Assembly: GCF_004328625.1 (NCBI RefSeq)
Contig: NZ_CP032229.1
Location: forward strand, 5,642,001-5,706,000
Length of the DNA: 64,000 bases
Direction: 5' to 3'
Source of the DNA: Streptomyces seoulensis
GTDB lineage: Bacteria; Actinomycetota; Actinomycetes; Streptomycetales; Streptomycetaceae
The notes beneath the pieces are model-generated. The model made no database searches and was not told the origin of the DNA. It was given only the letters and a program-made list of their open reading frames with translations. The translations under genes were made by a program, and so were the position numbers. Positions 8,437 through 16,314 of the stretch are shown here, piece after piece (positions within the stretch are counted from its first letter, which is position 1; every line of letters begins with the position of its first letter).

Positions 8437-8880
8437 TCAGGAAACGCCCTTGCGCAACGACGCGATGAGGCGGTCAAGGTCCCCGCGCGCCGTGTAGGTA
8501 CGGATCGGGTCGATGTAGTCGCGTGACTCGATGATCTGCCCGTCCCGCACACGCATGACGAAGACGCAGGGCACCTTGGCCACAGCGTCGTCCGGCAAGG
8601 TGAACTCGTAGGCGAACTCGGCGACGATCACTTCAGGATCGGCCGTCTCGTGAACGACGACATCGACGACATTCCTCTTCGGCAAGGACTCCCGAGCTTC
8701 CGGCGGCACCGTGAAGTGCTCCCGGAGCGCACGCCGACTCGTCAATGGCTCGGACTCTGGCGTCGCCATCGGATGCCGGACATCGGTGACCTCGCCGTAC
8801 AGGTCAGGCAACTCGCTCGAGTTCCCGTCAGCGACGCCATGAACGAGCCGGAGAAACACCTCGCGCGGACTCGGACTCAC
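8437..8880 (-). CDS. SnoaL-like/NTF2-fold protein
   Basis: 147 aa from the GTG at 8880, chosen because GGGGGG lies 4 nt upstream; a TTG at 8913 would be longer but lacks such a site. The sequence has the SnoaL/NTF2 pattern: an N-terminal helix (PREVFLRLVHGVADGN), then DLYGEVTDVRHPMATPES, and curved beta strands ending in VPCVFVMRVRDGQIIESRDY, the typical closing strand pair. Members are ketosteroid-isomerase-like enzymes, polyketide cyclases or simply small-molecule-binding proteins. No partner gene points to a reaction. Confidence 0.78.
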   Translation of the reverse strand: MSPSPREVFLRLVHGVADGNSSELPDLYGEVTDVRHPMATPESEPLTSRRALREHFTVPPEARESLPKRNVVDVVVHETADPEVIVAEFAYEFTLPDDAVAKVPCVFVMRVRDGQIIESRDYIDPIRTYTARGDLDRLIASLRKGVS

Positions 8881-9017
8881 AAGACCCCCCAAGTAATAGG
8901 CACAGGCAGCCAACGATTATTATCGCCTGATGCGGGCCCATACTGCGGACGGTCTCGACCAGCAGCACCCAGCAGCACCCCACCGTCCGACACGGCGCCG
9001 CTCGTGAAAGGTCGAGG

Positions 9018-9422
9018 CTAGGAGCTGCTCCACCCGCTCGGGCCGGAATACACGTCCAGCAGATCCACCACGAAGACCAGGGTCGAGCCCGGCGGGATCA
9101 GCGGTGAGGGCGACTGCTTGCCGTAGCCGAGGCGCGGGGGAACGACGATCTCGCGCCGGCCGCCGACCTTCATCCCCCTCACTCCTCGGTCCCAGCCCTT
9201 GATGACCTTGCCGCTGCCCAGGGCGAACTTGTACGGCTCGCCCCGGTCCCAGGAGGCGTCGAACTCCCTCCCGGACTCGAAGGTCACCCCGACGTAGTGG
9301 ACCCGGACCACCATGCCCGGCTTCACCTCGGGCCCGTCCCCGACCACCAGGTCCCGGATGGTCAGCTCGGTAGGAGCGTCGCCCTCCGGAACGTCGACCT
9401 CGGGCTTCGTAGGTTCACTCAT
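9018..9422 (-). CDS. FKBP-type peptidyl-prolyl cis-trans isomerase
   Basis: 134 aa from ATG 9422 (MSEPTKPEVDVPEG). A much longer frame upstream exists, but the homologous region begins here. The whole FKBP fold is present: VVRVHYVGVTFESGREFDAS, then GSGKVIKGWDRGVRGMKVGG, RREIVVPPRLGYG, and IPPGSTLVFVVDLLDV. It catalyses proline isomerisation in folding proteins and is cytoplasmic, as no signal peptide is seen. Length and motifs match the small bacterial FkpA-like enzymes of actinomycetes. Confidence 0.93.
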   Translation of the reverse strand: MSEPTKPEVDVPEGDAPTELTIRDLVVGDGPEVKPGMVVRVHYVGVTFESGREFDASWDRGEPYKFALGSGKVIKGWDRGVRGMKVGGRREIVVPPRLGYGKQSPSPLIPPGSTLVFVVDLLDVYSGPSGWSSS

Positions 9423-9705
9423 CGCAGCCTCATCACTCTCGCCGGAAGCCGTCGCACGGGCCAGCCGGGCACATGGACACTCCATGCAACAGATGATCAC
9501 GCTACCGAGAGGGAGCACACGCTGCTCGACCTGGGGGAACGGGGGCGTGCGCGAGTCTCCAGGGGCGCTTCGCGATACGAGCGCCCGCCGTTCGAGTGGC
9601 AAAGCCTTACAACTCTTTGAATCAGCATCGGTTTCTAAAGACCCTTTAGTCAGATGCGGGTGCCCGGAGACGCGAGGCGCCCGGCGAACCCTGGAGGCGA
9701 AAACC

Positions 9706-10296
9706 ATGCGTGGACTTCGTAATGCGGCAGCACTGGCCGCGGCAGCCGTTGCCGTGACAGGAGCACTGACGTCGTCGCCGGCGTCCGCCGGTGCGGCGCC
9801 GGAGAAGCCCGGAGCGCGTCCGGCGGTCTCCGCGTCCGCCACGACGCTCGTGTTCGACAAGAACCGGAGCGCCCCGCTGAAGTCGAAGCTGTCCGTCTAC
9901 AAGGGCGGCAAGCTGCTGTACACCTACCGGGCGGGGTCCGGCGTCGGCAGCACCGACGACTGCGCGAGCGGCAGGGGCTGGATGCCGAACGGCACCTGGC
10001 GTATCCAGCTCAAGTCCAGGAAGTACAACGGCAAGAAGATCAAGGGCTACGCGGTCTGGTTGCAGGACATGCCCTGTTCCAAGGGGACGACGAAGCGCAA
10101 GGAGATGTTCATCCACTCCGAGATGAAGCGCGACGGCAACCAGGCCGGCCGGCGTGGCCTGGAGTCACAGCGGTGGGACGGAGACCGCGACTACGCCTCC
10201 AACGGGTGCGTGAAGCTGAGCCCTCCCGCGATCAGGAACCTGTTCAGGCACCTCGACCGCCTCGGGTGGCCCACCCACCTGCGCGTGGTCTCCTGA
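9706..10296 (+). CDS. Secreted L,D-transpeptidase-like (YkuD) protein
   Basis: 196 aa from ATG 9706, with GGAGG at 9692-9697. It has a clear Sec signal peptide (LAAAAVAVTGALTSSPASAG). The catalytic domain shows an HSEM histidine and the nucleophile segment SNGCVKLSP, the H...S-x-G-C pattern of YkuD L,D-transpeptidases. WMPNGTWRIQLKSR matches the strand before them. Such enzymes make 3-3 cross-links in peptidoglycan or attach proteins to it. The spacing and sequence are divergent from the main Ldt groups, so the exact substrate is open. No peptidoglycan-binding domain is present. Confidence 0.8.
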   Translation: MRGLRNAAALAAAAVAVTGALTSSPASAGAAPEKPGARPAVSASATTLVFDKNRSAPLKSKLSVYKGGKLLYTYRAGSGVGSTDDCASGRGWMPNGTWRIQLKSRKYNGKKIKGYAVWLQDMPCSKGTTKRKEMFIHSEMKRDGNQAGRRGLESQRWDGDRDYASNGCVKLSPPAIRNLFRHLDRLGWPTHLRVVS

Positions 10297-10374
10297 CCTT
10301 CGTCCGACGTACCGAGGGCGGACCTATGTGCGACAGGGCGGAGTACGTCGACCGACAGCGCGCAGCCGGTAGGG

Positions 10375-10386
10375 TCGACCGGTCGA
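10375..10386. promoter_or_regulatory. 12-bp palindrome upstream of TetR gene
   Basis: TCGACCGGTCGA is a perfect palindrome about 80 bp before the TetR start. Its half TCGACCG also occurs at 10348-10354. TetR proteins often repress themselves through such sites, so it is a candidate operator. In GC-rich DNA a 12-bp palindrome can arise by chance. Confidence 0.35.
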
Positions 10387-10464
10387 TCCAGGACGCGGCG
10401 AAGGCATCGCGCCCCGGAACGACCCGTCCCAGGAACCCCGTCCCAGGAACAAGGGAGACCACCG

Positions 10465-11193
10465 GTGGCAGCAGGAGGGCGACGCGCCCGTCTGCGGGCC
10501 GAACTGCGCGCTGAGGTGCTCGCGGCAACTCGCCTCATCGTCGTGGACCACGGAGTGGAGACCCTGACGCTCACGGAGGTCGCGCGGAAGGTCGGTGTCA
10601 CCCCGGCCGCGCTGTACCACCACTTCGGTCGTGGGCTGCCGGACATCGTGTCCCAGGCCGCCGATGACATCGTCGACGATCTGGTGCGCGAACTGACGGA
10701 CGCTGCCGGTCGTTTCGCCGCGGACAACTTCGCGATGCGCATGATCGCGCCCAGCCGCGTCCTGCGGTCGTGGGCCATCGGCCGACGGCGCGAGTTCTGC
10801 TTCCTCTTCGGTACGCCCGCCGAAGCCGCCGGTGACGAGTACGCGGCCGTGGCCACCCGGTGGGTCCTGCGGCTGGCCGGCGTGTGGGGTCCGGTCTTCG
10901 TGGAACTCTGGGCGGCCCGCGGCTATCCGGTCACGTCCTCACACGAGCTGGACCCGCGCCTGCTGCGGCAGATGCACGAGTACGCGACGGCATCGGGTCT
11001 CGCCCTCCCCCCGGAGGCCGTGCTCGTGATGCTCAACTGCTGGCGCGCCCTGTACGGCCAGGTCACCCTCGAAGCCTTCGGGCACTTCTCGCCGCTGCTC
11101 GGCGACCAAGAGCCCATGTTCGAGATGCTCATGCGGGACATCGTGAGCGGCCTCGGCCTGGCGGAGCAGTACGAGGCACCTGCGCGCGGCTGA
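10465..11193 (+). CDS. TetR/AcrR family transcriptional regulator
   Basis: 242 aa from a GTG with AAGGGAG 8 nt upstream. The HTH reads LTLTEVARKVGVTPAALYHH followed by FGRG, the standard TetR DNA-binding helix pair at about residues 30-55. The C-terminal ligand domain (residues 90-230) resembles the TetR_C_13/WHG-type tail found in many actinobacteria: RSWAIGRRREFCFLFGTP, WRALYGQVTLEAFGHF. No divergent target gene is present; nearby genes are secreted proteins. Ligand unknown. Confidence 0.9.
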   Translation: MAAGGRRARLRAELRAEVLAATRLIVVDHGVETLTLTEVARKVGVTPAALYHHFGRGLPDIVSQAADDIVDDLVRELTDAAGRFAADNFAMRMIAPSRVLRSWAIGRRREFCFLFGTPAEAAGDEYAAVATRWVLRLAGVWGPVFVELWAARGYPVTSSHELDPRLLRQMHEYATASGLALPPEAVLVMLNCWRALYGQVTLEAFGHFSPLLGDQEPMFEMLMRDIVSGLGLAEQYEAPARG

Positions 11194-11344
11194 GCCGGCG
11201 GTCACCCCTGACCCGCTCTCCGCCCCCCATCAACCCGTGAGGACACCACCACCCTCACTCTCTCAGCTCGGCTTTTTGTGGCGATCCGTCCATCGATCGC
11301 CACCCGAGCAATCTCCCAGACCATCCATGTGAAACGAGGTCTCC

Positions 11345-11767
11345 ATGAAGTCCATCCGGACCTGGACCGTGGCCGCCGTAGCTGTGCTGAGCCTCTTCGG
11401 CAGCGGGACGGTTTCGTCGGAAGCCGTCACCGCCGCTGGCTGCCGTGGCTCCGCCTGCGACGGCAAGAACCCCCACACGACGGGGTGCGACAAGGGTGCC
11501 ACCGAGCTCCGCCCCGCGATCCGGGGGGAGGGAGGGCCCGGGCTGCACCTGCGGGTGTCCTCCCGGTGCAGTGCCGCCTGGGTGCTCTTCGACAAGGGGG
11601 ACGACGCGTGGGAGGGATGGATCCAGATCCGCAAGGGGGGTTCGTACCCCGTCCACGCGTCGCCCTCTCGGCCTGCGTACTCCCTGATGGTCGGTACCAG
11701 TCACGCGTACCGGGCATGCAAGAAGAACATCACCGACGACGGCCGCGTCTGCGGCGCCTGGCATTGA
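11345..11767 (+). CDS. Secreted DUF2690 family protein
   Basis: 140 aa with an N-terminal Sec signal peptide (TWTVAAVAVLSLFGSGTVSS). The mature part begins CRGSACDGKNPHTTGCDKGA and continues with C-terminal CSAAWVLFDKG, the Cys-spaced pattern of DUF2690 proteins of Streptomyces. Five conserved Cys suggest disulfides. Function of the family is unknown. The start has GAGG 5 nt upstream. It converges with a DUF4232 gene only 30 nt away. Confidence 0.8.
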   Translation: MKSIRTWTVAAVAVLSLFGSGTVSSEAVTAAGCRGSACDGKNPHTTGCDKGATELRPAIRGEGGPGLHLRVSSRCSAAWVLFDKGDDAWEGWIQIRKGGSYPVHASPSRPAYSLMVGTSHAYRACKKNITDDGRVCGAWH

Positions 11768-11797
11768 GCCCGGCGCGGACCTCTGGCTGATGAGGCG

Positions 11798-12460
11798 TCA
11801 GAAGTCGTACGGCTTCTTGGTGTTCCAGTTCAGGACGTCGGCCTCGTTCCAGGTGAACTGCGGCTTCGTGCCCTTGGTGTCGACGGAGTAGAACGGACCG
11901 GTGCGGCCGTCCGTGCCGCGCAGCGCGATGGCGAACGAGCGCGCCGTGTGGTGCTTCGAGCCGTAGTCGAAGAGGTTCACCGCGCTGTACGCCTTGCCCC
12001 CGGGCGCGAGCGTGATGTGCTTGTCGCCGCCCGGGTTGTCCTTCTTCGAGTGCGGCAGCGCGGCCGCGTCGACGTCCCCGCCGAGCTTCACGGCCGGGTA
12101 CGAGGTGACCCAGCAGGGCGTGCTGCCCTCGTTCGAGGCGGTGACCAGTAGGTGGTCGCCCTGCTGGCCGGCGAACCGGTGCACCGCGGTGACCAGCATC
12201 TCGTCTCCGCGGCACTGCCGAGCGGCGGCCGTTGCGCCCTTGTTCGAGACGGTCGCCGTGCGCGCCCCGTCCTTGAGACCGCCAGTGCTGTCGGCACCAG
12301 ACGCGGACCGGCTCGCTGAGGTGCCGGCGGCGTGGTCGTCGCCTGCCGCCTTCGAGCCGTCGTCGGCGCCACCGCAGGCGGTCAGGCCCAGCGCCAGTGC
12401 GGCGGTGGCGGCGGCCAGGACGGAGATGCGGGTGGTGCGGCGGGCATTTCGCGTGGTCAT
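11798..12460 (-). CDS. DUF4232 lipoprotein
   Basis: 220 aa. The N-terminus is a lipoprotein signal peptide ending in the lipobox LTAC-GG. A Ser/Asp/Ala linker follows, then a DUF4232 domain (about residues 80-220): HLLVTASNEGSTPCWVTSYP, LAPGGKAYSAVNLFDYGSK, and closing WNEADVLNWNTKKPYDF. The domain is an extracytoplasmic beta-sandwich of unknown function that is abundant in Streptomyces. It should sit on the outer face of the membrane. Confidence 0.85.
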   Translation of the reverse strand: MTTRNARRTTRISVLAAATAALALGLTACGGADDGSKAAGDDHAAGTSASRSASGADSTGGLKDGARTATVSNKGATAAARQCRGDEMLVTAVHRFAGQQGDHLLVTASNEGSTPCWVTSYPAVKLGGDVDAAALPHSKKDNPGGDKHITLAPGGKAYSAVNLFDYGSKHHTARSFAIALRGTDGRTGPFYSVDTKGTKPQFTWNEADVLNWNTKKPYDF

Positions 12461-12806
12461 GATGAAAACTCCCCCATGGTCTGTTCAGGACGCGGCACGT
12501 CTTCCTGCTCCTGCAGGCCGACCGACCGCATCGGCTGTTTCGCTGCACCCCGTGAGATGAGGCCGGGGCGGCCATCGTTCACTGGGGTATGTCCGCATTC
12601 GGTAACGAGGCAAGTGGGCAGCGGGCACGCTGATGTTCGTTCGCGGCCGTCTGGGACGGGTCGCCCTCGGAGTCGGCGGATGGTCAGAATGAGTCCGGGA
12701 AATCCGGGGATGACTGCCGCTCTTGAATGCGACTCGTTGTAAAGTGTGGAAATAGCACTTGACCTGCAATAACGCAGGCAGGGAGCCTACATTTCGGAGT
12801 ATTTCG
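12461..12806. other. 346-nt intergenic region between divergent genes
   Basis: This stretch should carry the promoters of the DUF4232 gene (minus) and panD (plus). The last 90 nt are clearly AT-richer than the surroundings. A small hairpin CCTGC-AATAAC-GCAGG lies at about 12763-12778. I could not place a -35/-10 pair with correct spacing and see no gene. Confidence 0.45.
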
Positions 12807-13226
12807 ATGCTGCGCACCATGTTCAAATCCAAGATCCACCGTGCCACCGTCACCCAGGCCGACCTGCATTACGTGGGATCGGTGACCATCGACGCCGACC
12901 TGCTCGACGGCGCTGATCTGCTGCCGGGTGAGCTCGTGCACATCGTGGACATCACCAACGGCGCCCGCCTGGAGACGTACGTCATCGAGGGGGAGCGCGG
13001 GTCCGGGGTGATCGGGATCAACGGGGCCGCCGCGCACCTCGTGCAGCCCGGTGACCTGGTGATCATCATCAGCTACGCTCAGGTCTCCGACGCCGAGGCG
13101 CGGGCGCTGAAGCCCCGGGTCGTGCATGTCGACGGGGACAACCGGATCGTGTCCCTCGGCGCCGACCCGTCCGAGCCCGTACCCGGCTCCGACCAGCAGC
13201 GCAGTCCGCAGGCCGTGTCGGCCTGA
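12807..13226 (+). CDS. panD: Aspartate 1-decarboxylase proenzyme
   Basis: 139 aa, the normal PanD length. It makes beta-alanine for pantothenate and CoA. The self-processing site Gly24-Ser25 is present in [15 protein letters not shown]; cleavage yields the pyruvoyl cofactor on Ser25. Other conserved parts are the N-terminal [16 protein letters not shown], the [11 protein letters not shown] loop and [18 protein letters not shown]. The start is fixed by alignment of the N-terminus to the family. The C-terminal 20 residues are a Pro/Ser/Gln tail typical of actinobacterial versions. It is not beside panB/panC here. Confidence 0.97.
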   Translation: MLRTMFKSKIHRATVTQADLHYVGSVTIDADLLDGADLLPGELVHIVDITNGARLETYVIEGERGSGVIGINGAAAHLVQPGDLVIIISYAQVSDAEARALKPRVVHVDGDNRIVSLGADPSEPVPGSDQQRSPQAVSA

Positions 13227-13257
13227 CCGTGGACGACGACCAGGAGCGTGCGTGCCC

Positions 13258-13593
13258 ATGAGTGGTGTCGAGATCCGTGACGACCGGGCGGCGGGGCGCC
13301 TGGAGGCCGTCGCCGACGGTGAAGTCGCCGGGCACATCGAGTACTTCGTGCTGGAAGCGCCCGCGCGCGCCCTGGTCCCCGTCCACACCATCGTGGAGCC
13401 CGCCCACGAGGGCAAGGGCATCGCGGGTTCACTCGCCCGCGAGCTGTACGCGCTCGCGGGACGGGAAGGCGTGCCCGTCGCTCCGCTGTGCCCGTACGTC
13501 GTCGCCTGGGCCGAGCGGCATCCTGACGAGGCGCCCGCCGCCGACCCCGCGCTGGTCGGCGCCGCCAAGGAGAGCCTGCGGGCCGGGCGCTGA
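13258..13593 (+). CDS. Small GNAT-like N-acetyltransferase (Acetyltransf_CG type)
   Basis: 111 aa. It matches the short GNAT form of PF14542: AGHIEYFVLEAPARALVPVH, then EPAHEGKGIAGSLARELYA, where the acetyl-CoA loop (H-E-G-K-G-I-A) lies, and VPLCPYV-like VAPLCPYVVAWAERHPDE. Enzymes of this shape bind acetyl-CoA but their acceptor is not known. It begins 31 nt after panD, so the two may share a transcript. Confidence 0.87.
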   Translation: MSGVEIRDDRAAGRLEAVADGEVAGHIEYFVLEAPARALVPVHTIVEPAHEGKGIAGSLARELYALAGREGVPVAPLCPYVVAWAERHPDEAPAADPALVGAAKESLRAGR

Positions 13594-13672
13594 TCGCGGG
13601 GGAGTGGGGCGGTGAGCGGAGGGTAGTCGGGAGGTGGTCACCATGAAGTCCGGCGACCGCACGGAGGCAGTC

Positions 13673-13915
13673 ATGACCCAGCCGAACCCCGACCCAGTCC
13701 CCCCGGCGCCCGGCCCTGGTCCCGGCCCGACTCCGCCGGACCCGTACCCGACCCCGGTGCCGCTGCCCGACCCCGGCCCGGAGCCGACGCCCCCGGCCCC
13801 CGGTCCGCCCCCGCCGCAGCCGGGCCCGGTACCTCCCGGCCCCGCCCCGTCGCCCATCCCGCCGGGCCCCGAACCCGCGCCCAGCCCGGAGCCGGGTCCC
13901 CCGCTCACCCGCTGA
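13673..13915 (+). CDS. Small proline-rich protein
   Basis: 80 aa from ATG 13673 (MTQPNPDP), with GGAGG 5 nt upstream; ATG 13643 with GGGAGG is an equal alternative. The composition is over 40% Pro with Gly and acidic residues in P-x-P and PGP runs, and there is no signal peptide or membrane segment. Short PxP proteins of this type are seen in several Streptomyces, with no known function. The low complexity means it could be spurious, but the good ribosome site argues for expression. Confidence 0.5.
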   Translation: MTQPNPDPVPPAPGPGPGPTPPDPYPTPVPLPDPGPEPTPPAPGPPPPQPGPVPPGPAPSPIPPGPEPAPSPEPGPPLTR

Positions 13916-14097
13916 AGGTGACGGCGAGCACCGAACCGGGCCCCCCGCGGTGCCCTTGTGCACGCGTGCGGCGCGGCTCCGAGCCCGGAGTCGCGCCGTA
14001 GCCGGGTCGCTGACGGACCAAGGGTCTTCGTGGCGAGTGCGCCCCGCCGATTGAGGCGAGACCCGTGCCAAGGCGGCGGCCTCCTCCTTGCTCATCG

Positions 14098-14223
14098 GCG
14101 TCGTGGGCTGTGGTGGAGCCGCTGTTGCCGAAGGTGGAGCGTCGGGCCCATCATCCTGGCCGCAAGCGGCATCCGGACCGGTTGGTGCTCCAGGGCATCC
14201 GGTTCGTCCTGCACACCGGGGGA
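14098..14223 (+). pseudogene. IS5-family transposase fragment (N-terminal)
   Basis: The frame reads WAVVEPLLPKVERRAHHPGR then KRHPDRLVLQGIRFVLHTGG. This is the start of the DUF4096 domain of IS5-type transposases. Both flanks are gone: the usual start and the following WEYLPxELG part are absent. It is a dead scrap with no visible inverted repeats. It runs antisense into the truncated secreted-protein gene. Confidence 0.72.
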
Positions 14224-14588
14224 ACAGCGCCCTCTGCTCTGCTTCCAGGACTGTGGACGATCGCCGCCCGGGCCGCGATCCTGCGGCCGCGTCCAACTCG
14301 CGCGAGGTGCGCCGCCGCCCGTCGGCGCACCTGTCCTCCAGCACGCTCCACGCTGCCGGTGATGATCCAGATCCGGGCGTCCTCGGTGCCGTTGTAGTCA
14401 CGGTCCTGGTAGAGGCACAGGGAGTGGTCGGGGCAGGCGTCGAGACCGTGGCTCCTGATCTCGCGCACGGGCTTATCGGCGGCGGACGCGGGTGTGGTCA
14501 GCGGCGCGGCAGCGGCTAGCACCATGACCAACGACAGAGCAAGCTTCTTGATCCTGACCGGTGAACGAGCCGGGGCTTCACGGGACAC
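14151..14588 (-). pseudogene. Truncated secreted peptidase inhibitor I36-like gene
   Basis: The GTG start at 14588 gives a signal peptide (IKKLALSLVMVLAAAAPLTT, then PASAAD) and a mature segment DHSLCLYQDRDYNGTEDARI, which is the beginning of the small I36/beta-gamma-crystallin-like inhibitors of Streptomyces. From about 14330 the frame becomes Arg/Ala-rich nonsense running antisense to the IS5 fragment. The 3' half was thus lost or replaced during the IS event. The I36 assignment is moderate, as only 40 mature residues remain. Confidence 0.6.
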
Positions 14589-14742
14589 GCGAGACCGCCA
14601 GTTATCCCCCAGACGCTGAACTGCGTGGAGGAGGCCAACCCGCGGTCACCATCGCACTTTCCGCTCGACCGGGTGGAGCGAGAGCCGAATGGTGAGCACG
14701 CGGGGCTCGGAGCCGCCACGTCGGCGCGGGTCGCGCTTCCGG

Positions 14743-14832
14743 TCGCCCCCCGCGCACGCGGGGGTGTTCCGAAGCAGGCAACGCCCGAGGTCGACACCGA
14801 GGCGTCCTCCCCGCAGGTGCGGGGGTGTTCCG
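14743..14832. CRISPR. Two-repeat type I-E-like CRISPR relic
   Basis: Two repeats of the GC-rich hairpin class used by actinobacterial type I-E systems. Repeat 1 (14743-14771) ends GCGCACGCGGGGGTGTTCCG with a damaged 5' end (an extra C). Repeat 2 (14804-14832) begins GTCCTCCCCGCAGGTGCGGG and ends GGTGTTCCG, 29 nt. The spacer between is 32 nt and the period is exactly 61, as expected for type I-E. No further repeat follows at +61. A still weaker trace, GAGCACGCGGGG, lies at 14694. No cas genes occur in the window. Confidence 0.75.
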
Positions 14833-14952
14833 CCCATCAGCCCCGACGACCCCCGCCTGAAACGGCGCGAGACGGAGTACCAGGGCAGCAGGGGCGGCTG
14901 GTTCCCGCCGAAGGACAAGCCGGTCCCCGGCGCGAAGAAGCCGAAGGGGTAG
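14833..14952 (+). pseudogene. 3' end of a lost gene, joined to the CRISPR repeat
   Basis: Right after repeat 2 an open frame reads ISPDDPRLKRRETEYQ then RGGWFPPKDKPVPGAKKPKG and stops at TAG 14950. It is charged and hydrophilic, ends with a Lys-rich tail, and is followed by a strong terminator at 14985. Its reading frame continues backward through the repeats without a usable start, so it looks like the C-terminal stub of a gene whose front is missing. Given the terminase genes downstream it may be phage-derived. Family unknown. Confidence 0.45.
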
Positions 14953-14984
14953 CACTGTCACACCCCGCTGCCACACTGAAAGCT

Positions 14985-15022
14985 CGGGCCCCGCCGTGAA
15001 GTTCCCCCGACGGCGGGGCCCG
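14985..15022 (+). terminator. 13-bp stem terminator
   Basis: CGGGCCCCGCCGT (14985-14997) pairs perfectly with ACGGCGGGGCCCG (15010-15022) around a 12-nt loop. It lies 33 nt after the TAG at 14952. It has no strong U-run, which is normal in Streptomyces. Confidence 0.75.
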
Positions 15023-15117
15023 ACCGCGTCCAAAGAATCTTCGTTCACTGTGCAACCACACCAGTCCTTCACGAGTCATACACCTGCAGCGCACGCACAC
15101 GACCCTCGGGGGGACAC

Positions 15118-15765
15118 ATGAACCAGCAGCCGCAGCAGCCCGGCTGGAACGGCCAGCAGCAGCCCGGCCAGCAGCCGCAGGGATGGGCCGGGCCCAGTGC
15201 GCCGCAGCAGTGGGGCCCGCCGCCGCAGCCCCCGAAGAAGAAGGCCGGCGCCGGGAAGATCATCGGCCTCGGGTGTCTCGGCGTGATCGGCTTGTTCGTC
15301 CTCATCGGGATCATCGCGGCCGTGGCCAGCGGGGGCGACAGCGACGAGGGCAGCAAGAAGCCGGCCGCCACGGTGGGCAGCACGCCGAAGGGCGAGCCGG
15401 GCAAGAAGGCCGACGACACGAAGGCGGACAAGCCCACCGGGCCGGTGCAGGTGACCGCCAAGAAGGCAGCCTTCAAGAAGACCATCCTGGCCAGCGGCGA
15501 CAACTACACCAGCGTCTCGGTCACCATCGCCGCCACCGGGAAGGCCGAGGTGCACGTGAACCCGCTGTACTGCTCGATCATCGACAGCACTGGCAGCAAG
15601 CACGCTACCGAGCTGGCCGTGGATGAGGACCAGCTCGACACCACGAAGCTGGCGCCGGGCGAGAAGACCACGGGCTCGATCACCGGCAAGGGCAAGTTCA
15701 CCCCGAAGTACGTGTCGTGCACGGACGGGTTGATCGGGGACGCGGTGCGCGCCGACGTGTCCTGA
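15118..15765 (+). CDS. Membrane-anchored DUF4352-like protein
   Basis: 215 aa. Residues 1-40 are Gln/Pro-rich and cytoplasmic (NQQPQQPGWNGQQQ). A single membrane helix follows at about residues 45-68 (IIGLGCLGVIGLFVLIGII). Then comes a Lys/Asp-rich linker and an extracellular beta-sandwich-like domain (VSVTIAATGKAEVHV, CSIIDSTGSKH, LAPGEKTTGSITGKGKF) of the telokin-like DUF4352 type. The family assignment is by pattern. It sits inside the segment bounded by CRISPR repeats, but the protein type is common in hosts, so its phage origin is uncertain. GGGGGGA-like ribosome site upstream. Confidence 0.68.
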   Translation: MNQQPQQPGWNGQQQPGQQPQGWAGPSAPQQWGPPPQPPKKKAGAGKIIGLGCLGVIGLFVLIGIIAAVASGGDSDEGSKKPAATVGSTPKGEPGKKADDTKADKPTGPVQVTAKKAAFKKTILASGDNYTSVSVTIAATGKAEVHVNPLYCSIIDSTGSKHATELAVDEDQLDTTKLAPGEKTTGSITGKGKFTPKYVSCTDGLIGDAVRADVS

Positions 15766-15778
15766 CCCCGCACCACCC

Positions 15779-15810
15779 GGAGCCCCGTCGACCAGCGTCG
15801 TCGGGGCTCC
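15779..15810. terminator. 9-bp stem terminator after DUF4352-like gene
   Basis: GGAGCCCCG (15779-15787) pairs with CGGGGCTCC (15802-15810) over a 14-nt loop, 14 nt after the stop codon at 15765. It separates the membrane protein from the terminase genes. Confidence 0.7.
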
Positions 15811-15888
15811 GTCGCGTCCGGCGGATTGCAGCCCCCAAGATCCTGGCCCGCCCGAAATCCGTACCGTCCCCCATGGGAAGGTATGGCT

Positions 15889-16314
15889 ATGGCGACCAAG
15901 CGGGACACGGAGATCGGGCGCATGCGCGAGGACCAGGTCATGCTCCTGCGTACCCGCGACCGGCTGGAGTTCCGCGAGATCGCCAAGCTGATCGGCGCCG
16001 ACGTGAAGAACACGTACGAGGCGTGGAAGCGCGGCCGGGCCCGCCTGCATCAGGAAGCCACTGAGGCGTTCGGCACGTACGTCGGCGAGCAACTCGCCAC
16101 CTGCCGCCAGGCCATCGACGGCCTCATGCCCATGGTCCTCGTCCCTGGCGCGAACGCGCCCAAGGCCGGGGAGGCCATCATCCGGGCCCTCGACCACGAG
16201 GCCAAGCTGCTCGGCTTCTACGCCCCCGTCCGCGCCAACGTCACGATCACCGACGAGATGACCGCTCGCGTCAAGGCCCTCGCCGACGAGCTGGCCGCAC
16301 TGGACAACGCGTGA
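15889..16314 (+). CDS. Phage terminase small subunit-like protein
   Basis: 141 aa from ATG 15889, with GGGAAGG 7 nt upstream; an ATG at 15883 is too close to that site. The N-terminal half has a helix-turn-helix-like segment (LEFREIAKLIGADVKNTYEA then WKRGRARLHQEA), and the C-terminal half is helical (FGTYVGEQLATCRQAIDGLM). The small terminase subunit recognises packaging sites and feeds DNA to the large subunit. Its stop overlaps the GTG of the large subunit by 4 nt (GTGA), a normal TerS-TerL arrangement. The rest of the prophage is absent. Confidence 0.68.
   Translation: MATKRDTEIGRMREDQVMLLRTRDRLEFREIAKLIGADVKNTYEAWKRGRARLHQEATEAFGTYVGEQLATCRQAIDGLMPMVLVPGANAPKAGEAIIRALDHEAKLLGFYAPVRANVTITDEMTARVKALADELAALDNA

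Noticed and set aside
8343..8552. Short minus-strand frame ending DAIHQHVPKVPNPG
   Set aside because: No ribosome site; overlaps the SnoaL-like gene in another frame. Could be a gene scrap, but nothing supports it.
9313..10296. 327-aa frame upstream of the L,D-transpeptidase
   Set aside because: The signal peptide and ribosome site are at 9706; the extension overlaps the divergent FKBP gene.
12721..12806. Promoter of panD
   Set aside because: TTGACC and TACATT are present but 23 nt apart, too far for a normal promoter.
14681..14710. Third degenerate CRISPR repeat upstream
   Set aside because: GAGCACGCGGGG is off the 61-bp phase by 3 and lacks the rest of the repeat.
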